NCBI RefSeq assembly: GCF_015223105.1
Contig: NZ_JADFTZ010000004.1
Coordinates: 152,494-216,493 of the forward strand
Direction of reading: 5' to 3'
Length of the DNA stretch: 64,000 bases
Source: Flavobacterium proteolyticum
Lineage (GTDB): Bacteria; Bacteroidota; Bacteroidia; Flavobacteriales; Flavobacteriaceae
In this document: one piece after another, positions 53,688 to 63,260 of the stretch
Numbering within the stretch: position 1 is the first letter of the stretch
Layout: each line of letters starts with the position of its first letter
Translations under genes and position numbers: made by a program
The notes under the pieces: generated by a model
Told to the model about the DNA's origin: nothing
What the model saw: the letters and a program-made list of their open reading frames with translations, nothing else
Database searches by the model: none

Positions 53688-54641
53688 TTGAACGAAAGAA
53701 TCATTGAATTAGTCGACATTGCTCCAAAAGAATTTTGGGGTGCGCAAGATGCTCATCTTGAAACCATTAAGAAGTATTATCCAAAACTTAAAATCGTAGC
53801 ACGAGGAACTACTCTTAAAGCGTATGGTGAGCCTGAAATTTTGGATGAGTTTGAAAATCGCTTCAGAAGATTGATGCATCATTTTACGCGTTACAACAGT
53901 ATTGATGATAATGTTATTTTGAGGGTTTTAGAAACGAGTCATCAACATGATGCCGAACACATGCACGACAGAGATAAAATTCTTGTGCATGGAATAGGAG
54001 GAAAGTTAATCAAAGCCATGACGCCTAATCAACAAAAATTGGTTGATTATGTGCATAAAAACGATATGGTTTTCGCTGTTGGACCTGCAGGAACTGGAAA
54101 AACGTATACAGGTGTAGCATTAGCCGTAAAAGCGTTGAAGGAAAAACAAGTCAAGCGAATCATTTTAACGCGACCAGCTGTGGAAGCAGGGGAGAACTTA
54201 GGCTTTCTACCGGGTGATATGAAGGAAAAGTTAGATCCGTACATGCAACCGTTGTATGATGCGTTGCGCGATATGTTGCCACCACAAACTTTAGAAGACT
54301 ATTTGTTAAAAGGAATCATTCAAATAGCACCTTTAGCTTTTATGCGTGGACGAACGTTAGATAATGCTTTTGTAATTTTAGATGAAGCTCAAAATACGAC
54401 ACATTCCCAAATGAAAATGTTCTTAACCCGTATGGGAAAAAACGCCAAATTCATCATCACGGGCGACCCAGGTCAGGTGGATTTACCGAGAAGAACCATT
54501 TCAGGATTGAAAGAAGCGCTTTTAGTATTGAAAGATGTAGAAGGCATCGGAATCATTTACTTAGATGATAAAGACATCGTACGTCACAGATTAGTGAAGA
54601 AAATTATTGATGCATATAAGAGTATTGAGAATAATGATTAG
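53688..54641 (+). CDS. phoH: PhoH family ATPase
   Basis: The 317-residue protein has Walker A GPAGTGKT, FLPGDMKEKLDPY and Walker B FVILDEAQNTT, then TGDPGQVDLP, the PhoH-like NTPase core. The family is linked to RNA metabolism. The start is a TTG at 53688, giving an N terminus LNERIIELVDIAPKEFWGAQ that fits conserved flavobacterial PhoH. No upstream ATG is possible. Confidence 0.88.
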   Translation: MNERIIELVDIAPKEFWGAQDAHLETIKKYYPKLKIVARGTTLKAYGEPEILDEFENRFRRLMHHFTRYNSIDDNVILRVLETSHQHDAEHMHDRDKILVHGIGGKLIKAMTPNQQKLVDYVHKNDMVFAVGPAGTGKTYTGVALAVKALKEKQVKRIILTRPAVEAGENLGFLPGDMKEKLDPYMQPLYDALRDMLPPQTLEDYLLKGIIQIAPLAFMRGRTLDNAFVILDEAQNTTHSQMKMFLTRMGKNAKFIITGDPGQVDLPRRTISGLKEALLVLKDVEGIGIIYLDDKDIVRHRLVKKIIDAYKSIENND

Positions 54642-54664
54642 ATATTCCATTTTAAGTTATAATT

Positions 54665-55477
54665 ATGGCTAAAATAAAGGTAAATGATAATGAAATAACG
54701 GTTATATCTATAAATGAAAAAGATTACATATCACTTACAGATATGGCTAATTCTAAAGAAGGAGATGGTAGAGCTGCAGATATTATAAAAAACTGGATAA
54801 GAAATAGATATGCTATTGAGTTTTTAAGTGTTTGGGAGCAAATTAATAATCCATTTTTTAAAGTGGTCGAATCTGACCACTTTAAAATGCAAGCAGGATT
54901 AACAAATTTTGTTTTAAGTGCTTCAGAATGGATTGAAAAAACAAGTGCAGTTGGAATTATAGTAAAAAAAGGTAAATATGGAGGAACGTATGCGCATAAA
55001 GATATTGCTTTTGAATTTGGTTCAGCCATAAGTGTACCATTTAAACTCTATTTAATAACAGAATTCCAGCGTCTTAAAGAAGAAGAACAAAAACAAATTG
55101 GTTGGTCTGCTAAAAGAGAATTAGCTAAAATTAATTATCGAATTCATACTGATGCTATTAAACATAATTTAATTCCACAAGAGCTAACATTACAACAAAC
55201 CGCTTTAGTTTATGCTAACGAAGCAGACGTATTAAATGTGGCACTTTTTGGAATAACTGCTAAAGAATGGCGTGAACAAAATCCAGATTTAAAAGGGAAT
55301 ATGCGTGATTATGCAACTATTAATGAATTGATTTGTTTGAGTAATATGGAAAATTTAAACGCCGTTTTAATTGATGAAAATATTCCACAAAGTGAACGAT
55401 TAATCAAACTCAACCGTATTGCTATTCAGCAAATGAGTATTCTAGAAAATGTTGAAGGAAGAGAATTTTTAAAGTAA
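54665..55477 (+). CDS. KilA-N domain protein
   Basis: The 270-residue protein has the KilA-N core: ISLTDMANSKEGDGRAADIIKNWIRNRYAIEFLSVWEQINNP, then WIEKTSAVGIIVKKGKYGGTYAHKDIAFEFGSAIS and FKLYLITEFQRLKEEE. KilA-N is a DNA-binding domain common in phages and mobile DNA. It follows phoH by only 23 bases and precedes a beta-barrel gene. A perfect 13-base inverted repeat lies inside the coding region at 54856-54887. It is likely a former mobile or phage gene. Confidence 0.87.
   Translation: MAKIKVNDNEITVISINEKDYISLTDMANSKEGDGRAADIIKNWIRNRYAIEFLSVWEQINNPFFKVVESDHFKMQAGLTNFVLSASEWIEKTSAVGIIVKKGKYGGTYAHKDIAFEFGSAISVPFKLYLITEFQRLKEEEQKQIGWSAKRELAKINYRIHTDAIKHNLIPQELTLQQTALVYANEADVLNVALFGITAKEWREQNPDLKGNMRDYATINELICLSNMENLNAVLIDENIPQSERLIKLNRIAIQQMSILENVEGREFLK
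54856..54887. repeat. Perfect inverted repeat within the KilA-N gene
   Basis: Arms TTTTAAAGTGGTC and GACCACTTTAAAA pair over 13 bases around GAATCT. It encodes a KVVESDHFK-type segment of the protein. Function is unknown. Confidence 0.75.
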
Positions 55478-55603
55478 TGCACATCTTAATTTTACTAATT
55501 TAAACATTTTTATAAACGTTAAAAAAATCTTATAATTCGCCAATTACAAAAATAAAACCCCAATTTTCATCGTTAAAAAATGTAAACCTTAAAATTTACA
55601 AGT

Positions 55604-56113
55604 ATGAAAAAAGTTGTTTTGTTTTTAGCCACGTTATGTTATGGTTTAAGTTATGGTCAAGAAATTCCTGAAGTGGATATTACCACAAAGAATTCTTGGT
55701 TTAAAGCAGGATTAACTGCTGGTGTGCCTATGGGAGATGCAAAAGATATTTCGTCTTTCAATGTGGGAGTTGACGTAAGAGGACAATATTTATTTACACC
55801 GCATTTTGGTGTTGGTATTGCTTCTGGGTACAATCATTTTTTTGGAAAAGATGAATTTGATGACTTCGGAGTGATTCCGTTAGCAGGTTTCGCTAGATAT
55901 TATTTTCAAACTGAAGGTGTGTTTGTAGGTGCTGATTTCGGTTACGGATTCCTAACCAATGTTGATAATTCGGGCGGATTGTATATTAATCCACAAATCG
56001 GTTATCACAACAAAAAATGGAATATCTACGGCTATTACCAAAACACCTTTGCCGAAGACATTGCTATTCGTTCCTTAGGAGTTGGGGTAACGTATAATAT
56101 TATGTTTAAATAA
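55604..56113 (+). CDS. Outer-membrane beta-barrel protein
   Basis: The 169-residue protein has a signal peptide ending SYGQ and alternating amphipathic strands (FNVGVDVRGQYLFTPHFGVGIASGYNHFF, then GVGVTYNIMFK at the C terminus). It resembles small OmpX/OmpW-like barrels (outer membrane protein beta-barrel domain). Ligand or function is unknown. A terminator follows. Confidence 0.8.
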   Translation: MKKVVLFLATLCYGLSYGQEIPEVDITTKNSWFKAGLTAGVPMGDAKDISSFNVGVDVRGQYLFTPHFGVGIASGYNHFFGKDEFDDFGVIPLAGFARYYFQTEGVFVGADFGYGFLTNVDNSGGLYINPQIGYHNKKWNIYGYYQNTFAEDIAIRSLGVGVTYNIMFK

Positions 56114-56151
56114 ATTTTCGGGATGATAAATTTTCATCACATCGATATTAC

Positions 56152-56183
56152 AAAGAGAAGTTCAAAAGAGCTTCTCTTTTTTT
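56152..56183 (+). terminator. Terminator of the beta-barrel gene
   Basis: AAAGAGAAG and CTTCTCTTT form a stem followed by a T tract. Confidence 0.8.
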
Positions 56184-56196
56184 ATGAAATCATTTT

Positions 56197-56224
56197 TTGA
56201 AAGAAAATAAATAGTTTACTTTTG
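56197..56224 (+). promoter_or_regulatory. purC promoter
   Basis: TTG at 56197-56199, then TACTTTTG at 56217-56224 with 17 bases between, 26 bases before the purC ATG. Confidence 0.6.
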
Positions 56225-56250
56225 CACCACACAAACAACAACACAACATA

Positions 56251-57201
56251 ATGAACACAATTACGACTACCAATTTCAATTTTCCAGGTCAAAAATCGGT
56301 GTACCGTGGAAAAGTTAGAGAAGTTTACAATATCAACGATGACTTATTAGTAATGGTCGCTACCGACCGTCTTTCGGCATTTGATGTGGTTTTACCAAAA
56401 GGAATTCCTTACAAAGGGCAAATCCTAAATCAAATTGCGACTAAATTCATGGAATTAACGTCTGATATTGTACCGAATTGGTTAGTAGCAACACCAGATC
56501 CAAACGTGGCGGTAGGACATTTATGTGAGCCGTTTAAAGTAGAAATGGTAATTCGTGGTTATTTATCAGGACATGCAGCGCGTGAATATGCAGCAGGAAG
56601 AAGAATTCTTTGCGGTGTAGAAATGCCAGAAGGTTTAAAAGAAAACGATAAATTCCCGACACCCATCATCACGCCAACTACGAAAGCGGATAACGGTTCG
56701 CACGACGAAGACATTTCGCGCGAAGCTATCTTAGCAAACGGAATTGTAACTGAAGAAGATTACTTAACCTTAGAAAAATATACTAGAGCTTTATACCAAA
56801 GAGGAACTGAAATTGCAGCATCTCGCGGTTTAATTTTAGTAGATACGAAATACGAATTTGGGAAAACAAAAGACGGGCAAATCGTATTAATCGACGAAAT
56901 CCACACACCAGATTCTTCGCGTTATTTCTACGCAGAAGGATATGCTGAAAGACAAGCAAATGGCGAAGAACAAAAACAATTATCAAAAGAGTTCGTGCGT
57001 CGTTGGTTAATAGAAAACGGGTTTCAAGGAAAAGAAGGACAACAAATTCCGTTTATGTCAGACGAATACATTGAAACCGTTTCAGAACGTTATATTGAGT
57101 TATTCGAAAACATCATTGGAGAAAAATTCGTAAAAGCGGATATTTCTAACATCAATGAAAGAATAGAGAAAAACGTTTTGAATTATTTACAGAATAGATA
57201 A
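56251..57201 (+). CDS. purC: Phosphoribosylaminoimidazole-succinocarboxamide synthase
   Basis: The 316-residue enzyme has [62 protein letters not shown] and [13 protein letters not shown], the SAICAR synthase motifs. It is of the long class (near 300 residues, like yeast Ade1), not the 237-residue E. coli class. It joins aspartate to CAIR in purine synthesis. It has its own promoter and terminator. Confidence 0.95.
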   Translation: MNTITTTNFNFPGQKSVYRGKVREVYNINDDLLVMVATDRLSAFDVVLPKGIPYKGQILNQIATKFMELTSDIVPNWLVATPDPNVAVGHLCEPFKVEMVIRGYLSGHAAREYAAGRRILCGVEMPEGLKENDKFPTPIITPTTKADNGSHDEDISREAILANGIVTEEDYLTLEKYTRALYQRGTEIAASRGLILVDTKYEFGKTKDGQIVLIDEIHTPDSSRYFYAEGYAERQANGEEQKQLSKEFVRRWLIENGFQGKEGQQIPFMSDEYIETVSERYIELFENIIGEKFVKADISNINERIEKNVLNYLQNR

Positions 57202-57221
57202 ACATACATTTATATAGAAAG

Positions 57222-57247
57222 AATCCCGAGTTAGCTCGGGATTTTTT
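57222..57247. terminator. Bidirectional terminator after purC
   Basis: AATCCCGAG and CTCGGGATT around TTAG, then a T run, between purC and the converging unknown gene. Confidence 0.9.
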
Positions 57248-57257
57248 GTATTAAAAA

Positions 57258-58076
57258 CTATTCTAATTGTTCTTTTAGAATTTTTAATACAATATTAATT
57301 TCTTCGACTCTATAACTACAGCCATAGCAAACTCTTACAGTTCCTTTCTTATTAGTTATATAATTAAGTAAAGTTAATTCTTGTTGACTAAATTTAGTCC
57401 CCGATTTCATTAATTTCAAGAATCCTTCAACTGCAAACATTTGTTTTTCAGTATTAGTTGATTGTAGCCATTTTAAAATGCTCTTCTTGTCTTTTTTATC
57501 CACAAATTCATTCAATTGCATTCTCTCTTTTGAATACATTGCAGCTGCTCCACATCCGTTTCCAAAAGTTATGTTGGTTAGAAATAATTCTTTTTCATTT
57601 AGTTCTGCTTGAAAATTATTTTTGAATGAAGTTTTTAGATTCTCAAATTCTTTATCGTTTTGGAATTTTTCTATCAATACATAATAAGGTTCCCATTCGT
57701 AAGAATCTGACCAGCTCGATTTTACTTTTTTGTTTTTTTCTTCATTAAATTCGTAATATATAATCTCATTTTCTGAAGTAATTAATTTAATTTGAAAACC
57801 TTCTAATGAACTTGTTTTCTTTCCATTTTTATAAATGTATTGGTAATATTCAAAAAAACCTTCGTTAAAACCTGGAGCTACTTCTCGAAAGTATTTCAAA
57901 CGACCATTTATTTTATCTTCATCAAATAATTTTTCAATACAGTTTTCAAGTTTCAAATAATCTTTAGTTGAAAGTGCACTTTTAATATCATCATTATCTT
58001 GAAAAAATAATTTGAAAGTTACAATAGAACCAATAATCACAAGAATTGATATTATAGCTAAAGTGTTTTTTTTCAT
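57258..58076 (-). CDS. Hypothetical anchored protein, 272 aa
   Basis: The protein is not recognised. It has an N-terminal hydrophobic helix (6-24) acting as signal or anchor, a mixed middle with YYEFNEEKNKKVKSSWSDSYEWEP, and a C-terminal helical part (about 200-272) with two close Cys residues in VRVCYGCSYRVEE. A further Cys sits in FGNGCGAAAMY. The rest is likely periplasmic. Low G+C and lack of known homology suggest accessory DNA. Confidence 0.55.
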   Translation of the reverse strand: MKKNTLAIISILVIIGSIVTFKLFFQDNDDIKSALSTKDYLKLENCIEKLFDEDKINGRLKYFREVAPGFNEGFFEYYQYIYKNGKKTSSLEGFQIKLITSENEIIYYEFNEEKNKKVKSSWSDSYEWEPYYVLIEKFQNDKEFENLKTSFKNNFQAELNEKELFLTNITFGNGCGAAAMYSKERMQLNEFVDKKDKKSILKWLQSTNTEKQMFAVEGFLKLMKSGTKFSQQELTLLNYITNKKGTVRVCYGCSYRVEEINIVLKILKEQLE

Positions 58077-58139
58077 GTTTCAATTTTTGAATTATATTGG
58101 TTTTGATATAGTAATCCGATCTAGGTATACTTTCTATTT

Positions 58140-58574
58140 TTATTTACTTTTTGGATTACCTAAAGATATAAAATAAAGCAACCCAATTCCTAAGATAACA
58201 AAACCTATTGTCAATTCTAGATTGATAATCATCCAAGTTCCATTATCGATGTTATGTCTGCCATAATTTCCACCGTCTCGCTCCGCTGACAAAATCCAAT
58301 TTAATAAGTTGAGATAAATTGAGGAAATTAAAAGAATAGAAAAGAGTATAGTATTCAAATGCCACCAGTTTTTTTGATGTTTTTGATTAATTGATTTTGT
58401 GGTTACAAGTAATGAAAGTGGCAATATAGCAATATTAAAAAGTAAAGTTAAAGAAGGAGTAAAGCTAGTTTCGCTTTCCAACTGCCACAATATAAATAAT
58501 ATCAGATTTGGAAAAACAAACCATTTAAGGGCGTTTTTTAAAATTTCGATAAAATAGGCTTGATTTCCCTTCAT
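58140..58574 (-). CDS. Hypothetical membrane protein, 144 aa
   Basis: The protein has four hydrophobic helices (about 14-28, 38-56, 74-91 and 116-138). The loop SAERDGGNYGRHNIDNGTW is polar. No family is recognised. It is 63 bases upstream of the 272-aa gene on the same strand. Confidence 0.55.
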   Translation of the reverse strand: MKGNQAYFIEILKNALKWFVFPNLILFILWQLESETSFTPSLTLLFNIAILPLSLLVTTKSINQKHQKNWWHLNTILFSILLISSIYLNLLNWILSAERDGGNYGRHNIDNGTWMIINLELTIGFVILGIGLLYFISLGNPKSK

Positions 58575-58787
58575 ATTTTTTTCATCACTCCCGCACGAAC
58601 CCTTTCGTGTGGTTTTGTAATTATAAAAATACTATTTCTTTTACAAATTCCTACAATTAAACTTTTCAATTTTTAAATCAGAAGAAATTATAAAAGGGGT
58701 CAACGACGCTCGTAAAAGAAGATAAAATAAAATCCCGCGAAAGCGGGATTTTTTGTGTGGTTTTTGTCATAGAATGCAGAGTAGTTT
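58575..58787. other. Intergenic stretch before the PIN-domain gene end
   Basis: Apart from the GC hairpin at 58730 nothing is recognised in this stretch of about 210 bases. Confidence 0.4.
58730..58754 (-). terminator. Terminator of the PIN-domain gene
   Basis: AAATCCCGC and GCGGGATTT around GAAA, with T-rich sequence on both outer sides. Confidence 0.8.
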
Positions 58788-60776
58788 TTAGTTAACCTCA
58801 TTTTCAAATCTAGTTTCAACAATTTTTTCGATTAAGTTTTTTTCGTATAAACTTTTCTTACGCAATTTTGGTGTAATGATTATTAATGATGTAAAAACCC
58901 AAAAAACAATATTTATGATAATGCTAATAACAAAATTCATATAATCAGTTTGATTGTCATTATTGAAATAATAAATTCCGATACAAGTTAAAATAGTAAT
59001 ACATAATGGAATTGCACCATACCAAATTAGTTGATTTTTAAAAACTCTATTATCGAATTTTTTTAACTCTTCTGCATATATAATATCTCTTAACGCTTTT
59101 TCTGTTTTTGATAATTGATTTGTTTTTATTTCTTTTTCACGTTTTTCATAAGATAAGCTTTCATATGCAACATCTAAATCAGCCACAAACTTTAATTTGA
59201 CATCTTGAAATTCTCTATTTAATGCCAAACTGATTTCGTCTTCTGGTAATCCTTTAATTCTGTTTTTATGCAAGTTGTTTGCAATCTTAATAACTTCTTC
59301 AGATGGTAATTGCTCAATTTGCAATTCAGTCTCTAATAATTTTGATAAATCTGCTATTTCAAATGTATTTTTATCAGGTTGTAAATTAAACCTAATCATA
59401 TCTGCAAAAAGATTTGAAAAATCTGTTGGATTTACATCAGTTCCACCATTATCAATTGCCAACATATTTATTAATGTTTCAAGTTTTATTGCAATTGGTA
59501 GATTGTCTTTAATTGGTTTAGTATGTGAGTATTTGTTTATAGAAATTTCTTGTGAGAGAACAAATGCTTTTTCAGTCTTTCTATAATATTCTATTCCAGC
59601 GATTAAACCTACATCGTGAAGTAAGGGAGCTTCTTTTTTGTTATTTCCTGTAACATCCTTAAAAAGTGAATTTAGATGTTCTTTCTTTTTTGCATCATTT
59701 TGAGCATTTTGAATTTCAATATCTAAATTTTCATCATTATTAAATAAGTTTATTTCTTTTTTCTCATCTAATCGTTTTGGTGGTAGGGAAATTTGTTCTG
59801 TAAATGTTTCAAAATCTTCATATAATCTACATTTTCTTTTTATTGCAGATTGAATAAAATGATCGTCAGTTTCCTTTATTACCTCAAAAGCAAATTTTGA
59901 TGCTGTTTTTAAGATATCTTTCTTTTTATTAGCAACTGTTTTTATATATTCTTGTTCAGTAATATGAAAATAACCAGTGTTTATATTCAATTCATTAAAT
60001 ATTGTGTCAAGTTTTTTTATAGCATAATGATATTCACTTGCTTCTAGTCCAATATTCATTAGAACATTTGTGTCTAAAACACATTTTGAGTCTCGAAAAG
60101 CATTTATTGATATTGGATCTGCTCCAATTGAAGATTGAAGTAAGTTAGCTGCAAAAGCAGAGGTTCCATATTCCCATAATAGCGCATCTAAATCAGAATC
60201 TTTTTTATGAACTATACATTCAACAAAACTTTCAATTAGATTTGTTTTGTCTTCTTTATCTAATTCTGTATTATGTTGAGTTCTTCTTTCAATATGTTTA
60301 AAAATATTTTCTTTTTTTGTTTTTAATTTTTCTGATTTTGTGTAACATAAATCTGAAATCCATTCTATAGAATAAGATTTAAAAAATTCAACAGTTGCAT
60401 CAGAGAACCATTCTATTACTACATCTTTATCTGAGTGAAAAGGGCTGAAATATTTTTCTATAATTCTATTTAATCTGTTTTTGGATTCAGAATAACGTTT
60501 TTCGAGTTCTCTTCTATTAGGTCTTGTTAGTTCGTATGAATCTTTTTCAAAGTTAATTTCTTTTTTTTCAATTAACTTTTCTAAACCCTCAAGCACTCTG
60601 TTAGTTTCAATTTTTGTTTTTAAAATTTTTTCTAAATCAGTTTCAATTTGTAGAATTTTTAATGGTTTTTCATGTTGAAATAAAACCTTAATAATTAATT
60701 GGGAAATTGCATTTTTAGTTAAAGATTTTGAAGTGCTATCAAGTCTTAAGTGTAATGTTTTTAGAGTTTTATCCAA
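58788..60776 (-). CDS. Membrane-anchored protein with a PIN-like domain
   Basis: The 662-residue protein has an N-terminal winged-helix-like region (ISQLIIKVLFQHEKPLKILQIETDLEKIL), helices, and a PIN-like domain starting KCVLDTNVLMNIG (Asp near 235) with a conserved Glu (ITEQEYIK) and later LLHDVGLIAGIEYYRKTEKAFVLSQE, the order of PIN acidic residues. Two helices near 594-614 and 622-643 anchor the C terminus. PIN domains cut RNA. The joining of DNA-binding-like, PIN and membrane parts is unusual and no function is known. It may be a defence or toxin gene, which is inference. Confidence 0.65.
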   Translation of the reverse strand: MDKTLKTLHLRLDSTSKSLTKNAISQLIIKVLFQHEKPLKILQIETDLEKILKTKIETNRVLEGLEKLIEKKEINFEKDSYELTRPNRRELEKRYSESKNRLNRIIEKYFSPFHSDKDVVIEWFSDATVEFFKSYSIEWISDLCYTKSEKLKTKKENIFKHIERRTQHNTELDKEDKTNLIESFVECIVHKKDSDLDALLWEYGTSAFAANLLQSSIGADPISINAFRDSKCVLDTNVLMNIGLEASEYHYAIKKLDTIFNELNINTGYFHITEQEYIKTVANKKKDILKTASKFAFEVIKETDDHFIQSAIKRKCRLYEDFETFTEQISLPPKRLDEKKEINLFNNDENLDIEIQNAQNDAKKKEHLNSLFKDVTGNNKKEAPLLHDVGLIAGIEYYRKTEKAFVLSQEISINKYSHTKPIKDNLPIAIKLETLINMLAIDNGGTDVNPTDFSNLFADMIRFNLQPDKNTFEIADLSKLLETELQIEQLPSEEVIKIANNLHKNRIKGLPEDEISLALNREFQDVKLKFVADLDVAYESLSYEKREKEIKTNQLSKTEKALRDIIYAEELKKFDNRVFKNQLIWYGAIPLCITILTCIGIYYFNNDNQTDYMNFVISIIINIVFWVFTSLIIITPKLRKKSLYEKNLIEKIVETRFENEVN

Positions 60777-60940
60777 GTTATTATATATTTAAATTGTATT
60801 TTATTAGTTCTATTAAAAAATGTCTTTCATATATTTAATATTTCTGACAACGTAATTAACCTGCAATATAACAAAATTCTCCCCACCTAATTGCTGTAGT
60901 TTTTCTGCATATTTTCGAAAACTTAAAAAAAAAGGCACAA

Positions 60941-60968
60941 AAAAAGTCCTCAAATACTTGAGGACTTT
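60941..60968 (-). terminator. Terminator of the M42 peptidase gene
   Basis: AAAGTCCTCAA and TTGAGGACTTT pair across four bases between the M42 gene and the PIN-domain gene. A short relative of the family A ends (TTCTCGTTTCGCTCGAACTGACG) lies just after it. Confidence 0.75.
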
Positions 60969-61015
60969 AGGTTTTATTAAAAAAAACGATTCTCGTTTCG
61001 CTCGAACTGACGTTT

Positions 61016-62113
61016 TTATTTCTTAAAATAACTAAACGTTTCGTTATTCTCAATTTTCAATAGCGTTTCGTAAATCAATTTAATTACATTTTCTACGTCT
61101 TCGCGGTGTACCATTTCAACCGTCGTGTGCATATAACGCAACGGTAACGAAATCAAAGCCGAGGCAACACCGCCATTGCTATACGCAAAAGCATCGGTAT
61201 CGGTTCCCGTAACGCGAGAAGTTGCATGGCGTTGGAAAGGTATTTTGTTTTCTACTGCTGTGTCTACAATCATTTCACGTAAAATGTTTTGTGTCGCAGG
61301 AGCGTAGGCAATAACAGGTCCTTTACCCATTTTTAAATCACCTTCAATTTTTTTGTCAATCATTGGCGTAGTCGTATCGTGGCAAACATCGGTTACGATG
61401 GCAACGTTGGGTTTAATGCGTTGGGTAATCATTTCGGCACCACGTAAACCAATTTCCTCCTGCACCGAGTTCACAACGTACAATCCAAAAGGCAATTTCT
61501 TTTTGTTCTCCTTTAATAAACGCGCTACTTCAGCAATCATAAAACCACCCATGCGGTTATCAATGGCTCTACATACAAATTTATCGTGGTTTAAAATCTC
61601 AAAAGTATCAGGATACGTAATCACACAACCCACATGAACGCCTAAAGCTTCTACTTCGGCTTTCGTAGAGCAACCACAATCAATAAATATGTTTTCAATT
61701 TTTGCTGTTTCTTCTGCTTTTCCGCTTCTTCCTCTAGTATGAATCGCTGGCCAACCAAAAACACCACGCACAATGCCTTTCTTCGTATGAATGTTCACAC
61801 GCTTTGATGGCGCAATCTGATGATCCGAACCTCCGTTTCTAATCACGTAGATTAATCCGTCATCGGTAATGTAATTCACATACCACGAAATTTCATCCGC
61901 ATGCCCTTCAATCACTACTTTATAAGGAGCGTCTGGATTGATAACGCCAACTGCACTTCCATACGTATCGGTAATAAAGGTATCAACGTAGGGTTTTAAA
62001 TAGTCCATCCAAAGTTTTTGCCCTTCCGCTTCATGTCCCGTTGGCGAGGCATTATTCAAATAATTTTCTAAAAAAGTCATCGACGACTTCTTTAATATCG
62101 ATTTTGTACTCAT
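61016..62113 (-). CDS. M42 family metallopeptidase (glutamyl aminopeptidase-like)
   Basis: The 365-residue enzyme has VIEGHADEISW, a RAIDNRMGGF, the catalytic QEEIGLRGAEM, VTDVCHDT and GTDTDAFAYSNGG, all metal and catalytic residues of M42. It forms large tetrahedral aminopeptidases in the cytoplasm. The start MSTKSILKKSSM is the first Met; an inner Met eleven codons on is possible. Confidence 0.92.
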   Translation of the reverse strand: MSTKSILKKSSMTFLENYLNNASPTGHEAEGQKLWMDYLKPYVDTFITDTYGSAVGVINPDAPYKVVIEGHADEISWYVNYITDDGLIYVIRNGGSDHQIAPSKRVNIHTKKGIVRGVFGWPAIHTRGRSGKAEETAKIENIFIDCGCSTKAEVEALGVHVGCVITYPDTFEILNHDKFVCRAIDNRMGGFMIAEVARLLKENKKKLPFGLYVVNSVQEEIGLRGAEMITQRIKPNVAIVTDVCHDTTTPMIDKKIEGDLKMGKGPVIAYAPATQNILREMIVDTAVENKIPFQRHATSRVTGTDTDAFAYSNGGVASALISLPLRYMHTTVEMVHREDVENVIKLIYETLLKIENNETFSYFKK

Positions 62114-62223
62114 CTTAAAATATAATTTTTTGCTAATTTAAAAATAAGATATTAGAGTTTCACATAATTTCAATAATTTTGGTTTACTTTTTGCAGTGAG
62201 TTAAAAAGTTAAAATCAATCATC

Positions 62224-62907
62224 ATGTACAAATCATTATTAAGTAGTTTTTTCTTGTTAATAGCTACTTTCTCCTTCGCCCAAACCGAAACCGATACGTT
62301 ACGAATGACGCAACAGGATTCGTCTATTATATATTCTATCGAATTAAAGGAAATCATTTTCACGCCCGACAATGTGTATTCGATGGACGAAGACAAAAAA
62401 GCCAAGTTAATATTAAAGAGAAGAATCTTTAAAGTATATCCGTATGCCAAATTAACGGCCGATAAACTAACGCAGTTAAATGCTACGATGGCAAAACTAA
62501 AAACCAGTCGCGAAAAAAAGAAATACTTTAAAATCGTAGAAAAGTATTTAGAGGAAGAATTCGAGCCACGTTTAAAAAAACTATCGCGTAAAGACGGTCA
62601 AATCCTAGTCAAACTCATTTACCGCCAAACTGGAAGCACTACTTTCGATTTAATTAAGGAGTACAAAAGTAGTTGGAAAGCCTTTTGGGCCAACTCCACC
62701 GCGTATTTATTTGACATTAATTTAAAAACGCAATACAAACCTTTCGATGTAAAAGAAGATTACCATATAGAAGGTATCTTAAATGCCGCGTTTAATCAAG
62801 GGCAACTTTCCAAACAAGAACCTTCAAAACCCATCGACTTCGACAAACTAAACGAACACTGGATTAATAAAATCAAAATCCAACCAAAAACGGAGCCTAA
62901 AGAATAA
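62224..62907 (+). CDS. Secreted DUF4294 protein
   Basis: The 227-residue protein has a signal peptide ending FSFAQ and the DUF4294 core (KRRIFKVYPYAKLTADKLTQLNATMAKLKTSREKKKYFKIVEKYLEEEFEPRLKKLSRKDGQILVKLIYRQTG, shown here in part: KVYPYAKLTA and LIYRQTGSTTF). It is conserved in Bacteroidota without known function. It starts 110 bases from the divergent M42 gene. Confidence 0.85.
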   Translation: MYKSLLSSFFLLIATFSFAQTETDTLRMTQQDSSIIYSIELKEIIFTPDNVYSMDEDKKAKLILKRRIFKVYPYAKLTADKLTQLNATMAKLKTSREKKKYFKIVEKYLEEEFEPRLKKLSRKDGQILVKLIYRQTGSTTFDLIKEYKSSWKAFWANSTAYLFDINLKTQYKPFDVKEDYHIEGILNAAFNQGQLSKQEPSKPIDFDKLNEHWINKIKIQPKTEPKE

Positions 62908-63260
62908 TTTTTTTAGAAGCAGATGTTCTGCATTCCATAAAAACTCTTAGTCCCGCTGTCCGCTACAATTTTTTTCTTTTTTGTTGCCTGAGGTTTTCTT
63001 TTTTGTTGCCTGAGGCACTCGAAGGCAACAAAAAAGAAAAAAGATTTCCACTCCCATCGGGGCTAGATAAGACGTTCAGTATTCCAGATTACTATTCCAT
63101 TGGCTCGCGAAGCGAGCAATGATTTGCCCTTGAATTTGAACTTGTCCTTGAACTTGTCATTCCGCCGAAGTAGGAATCTCCTGCGCAGCAGGCAGCCGCT
63201 TAACGCAGTTAAGCCATCACAACTGAATACGTAATTACATTCTATATATTAAGTAAAGAA
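62908..63260. other. Non-coding DNA with repeat fragments
   Basis: A family B unit lies at 63005-63029 (GTTGCCT/AGGCAAC arms, core GAGGCACTCGA) beside a broken copy at 62983. GGCTCGCGAAGCGAGCA, TTGAACTTGTCATTCCGCCG and GCTTAACGCAGTTAAGCC are hairpins of other common flavobacterial repeats. No gene is visible. Confidence 0.6.
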
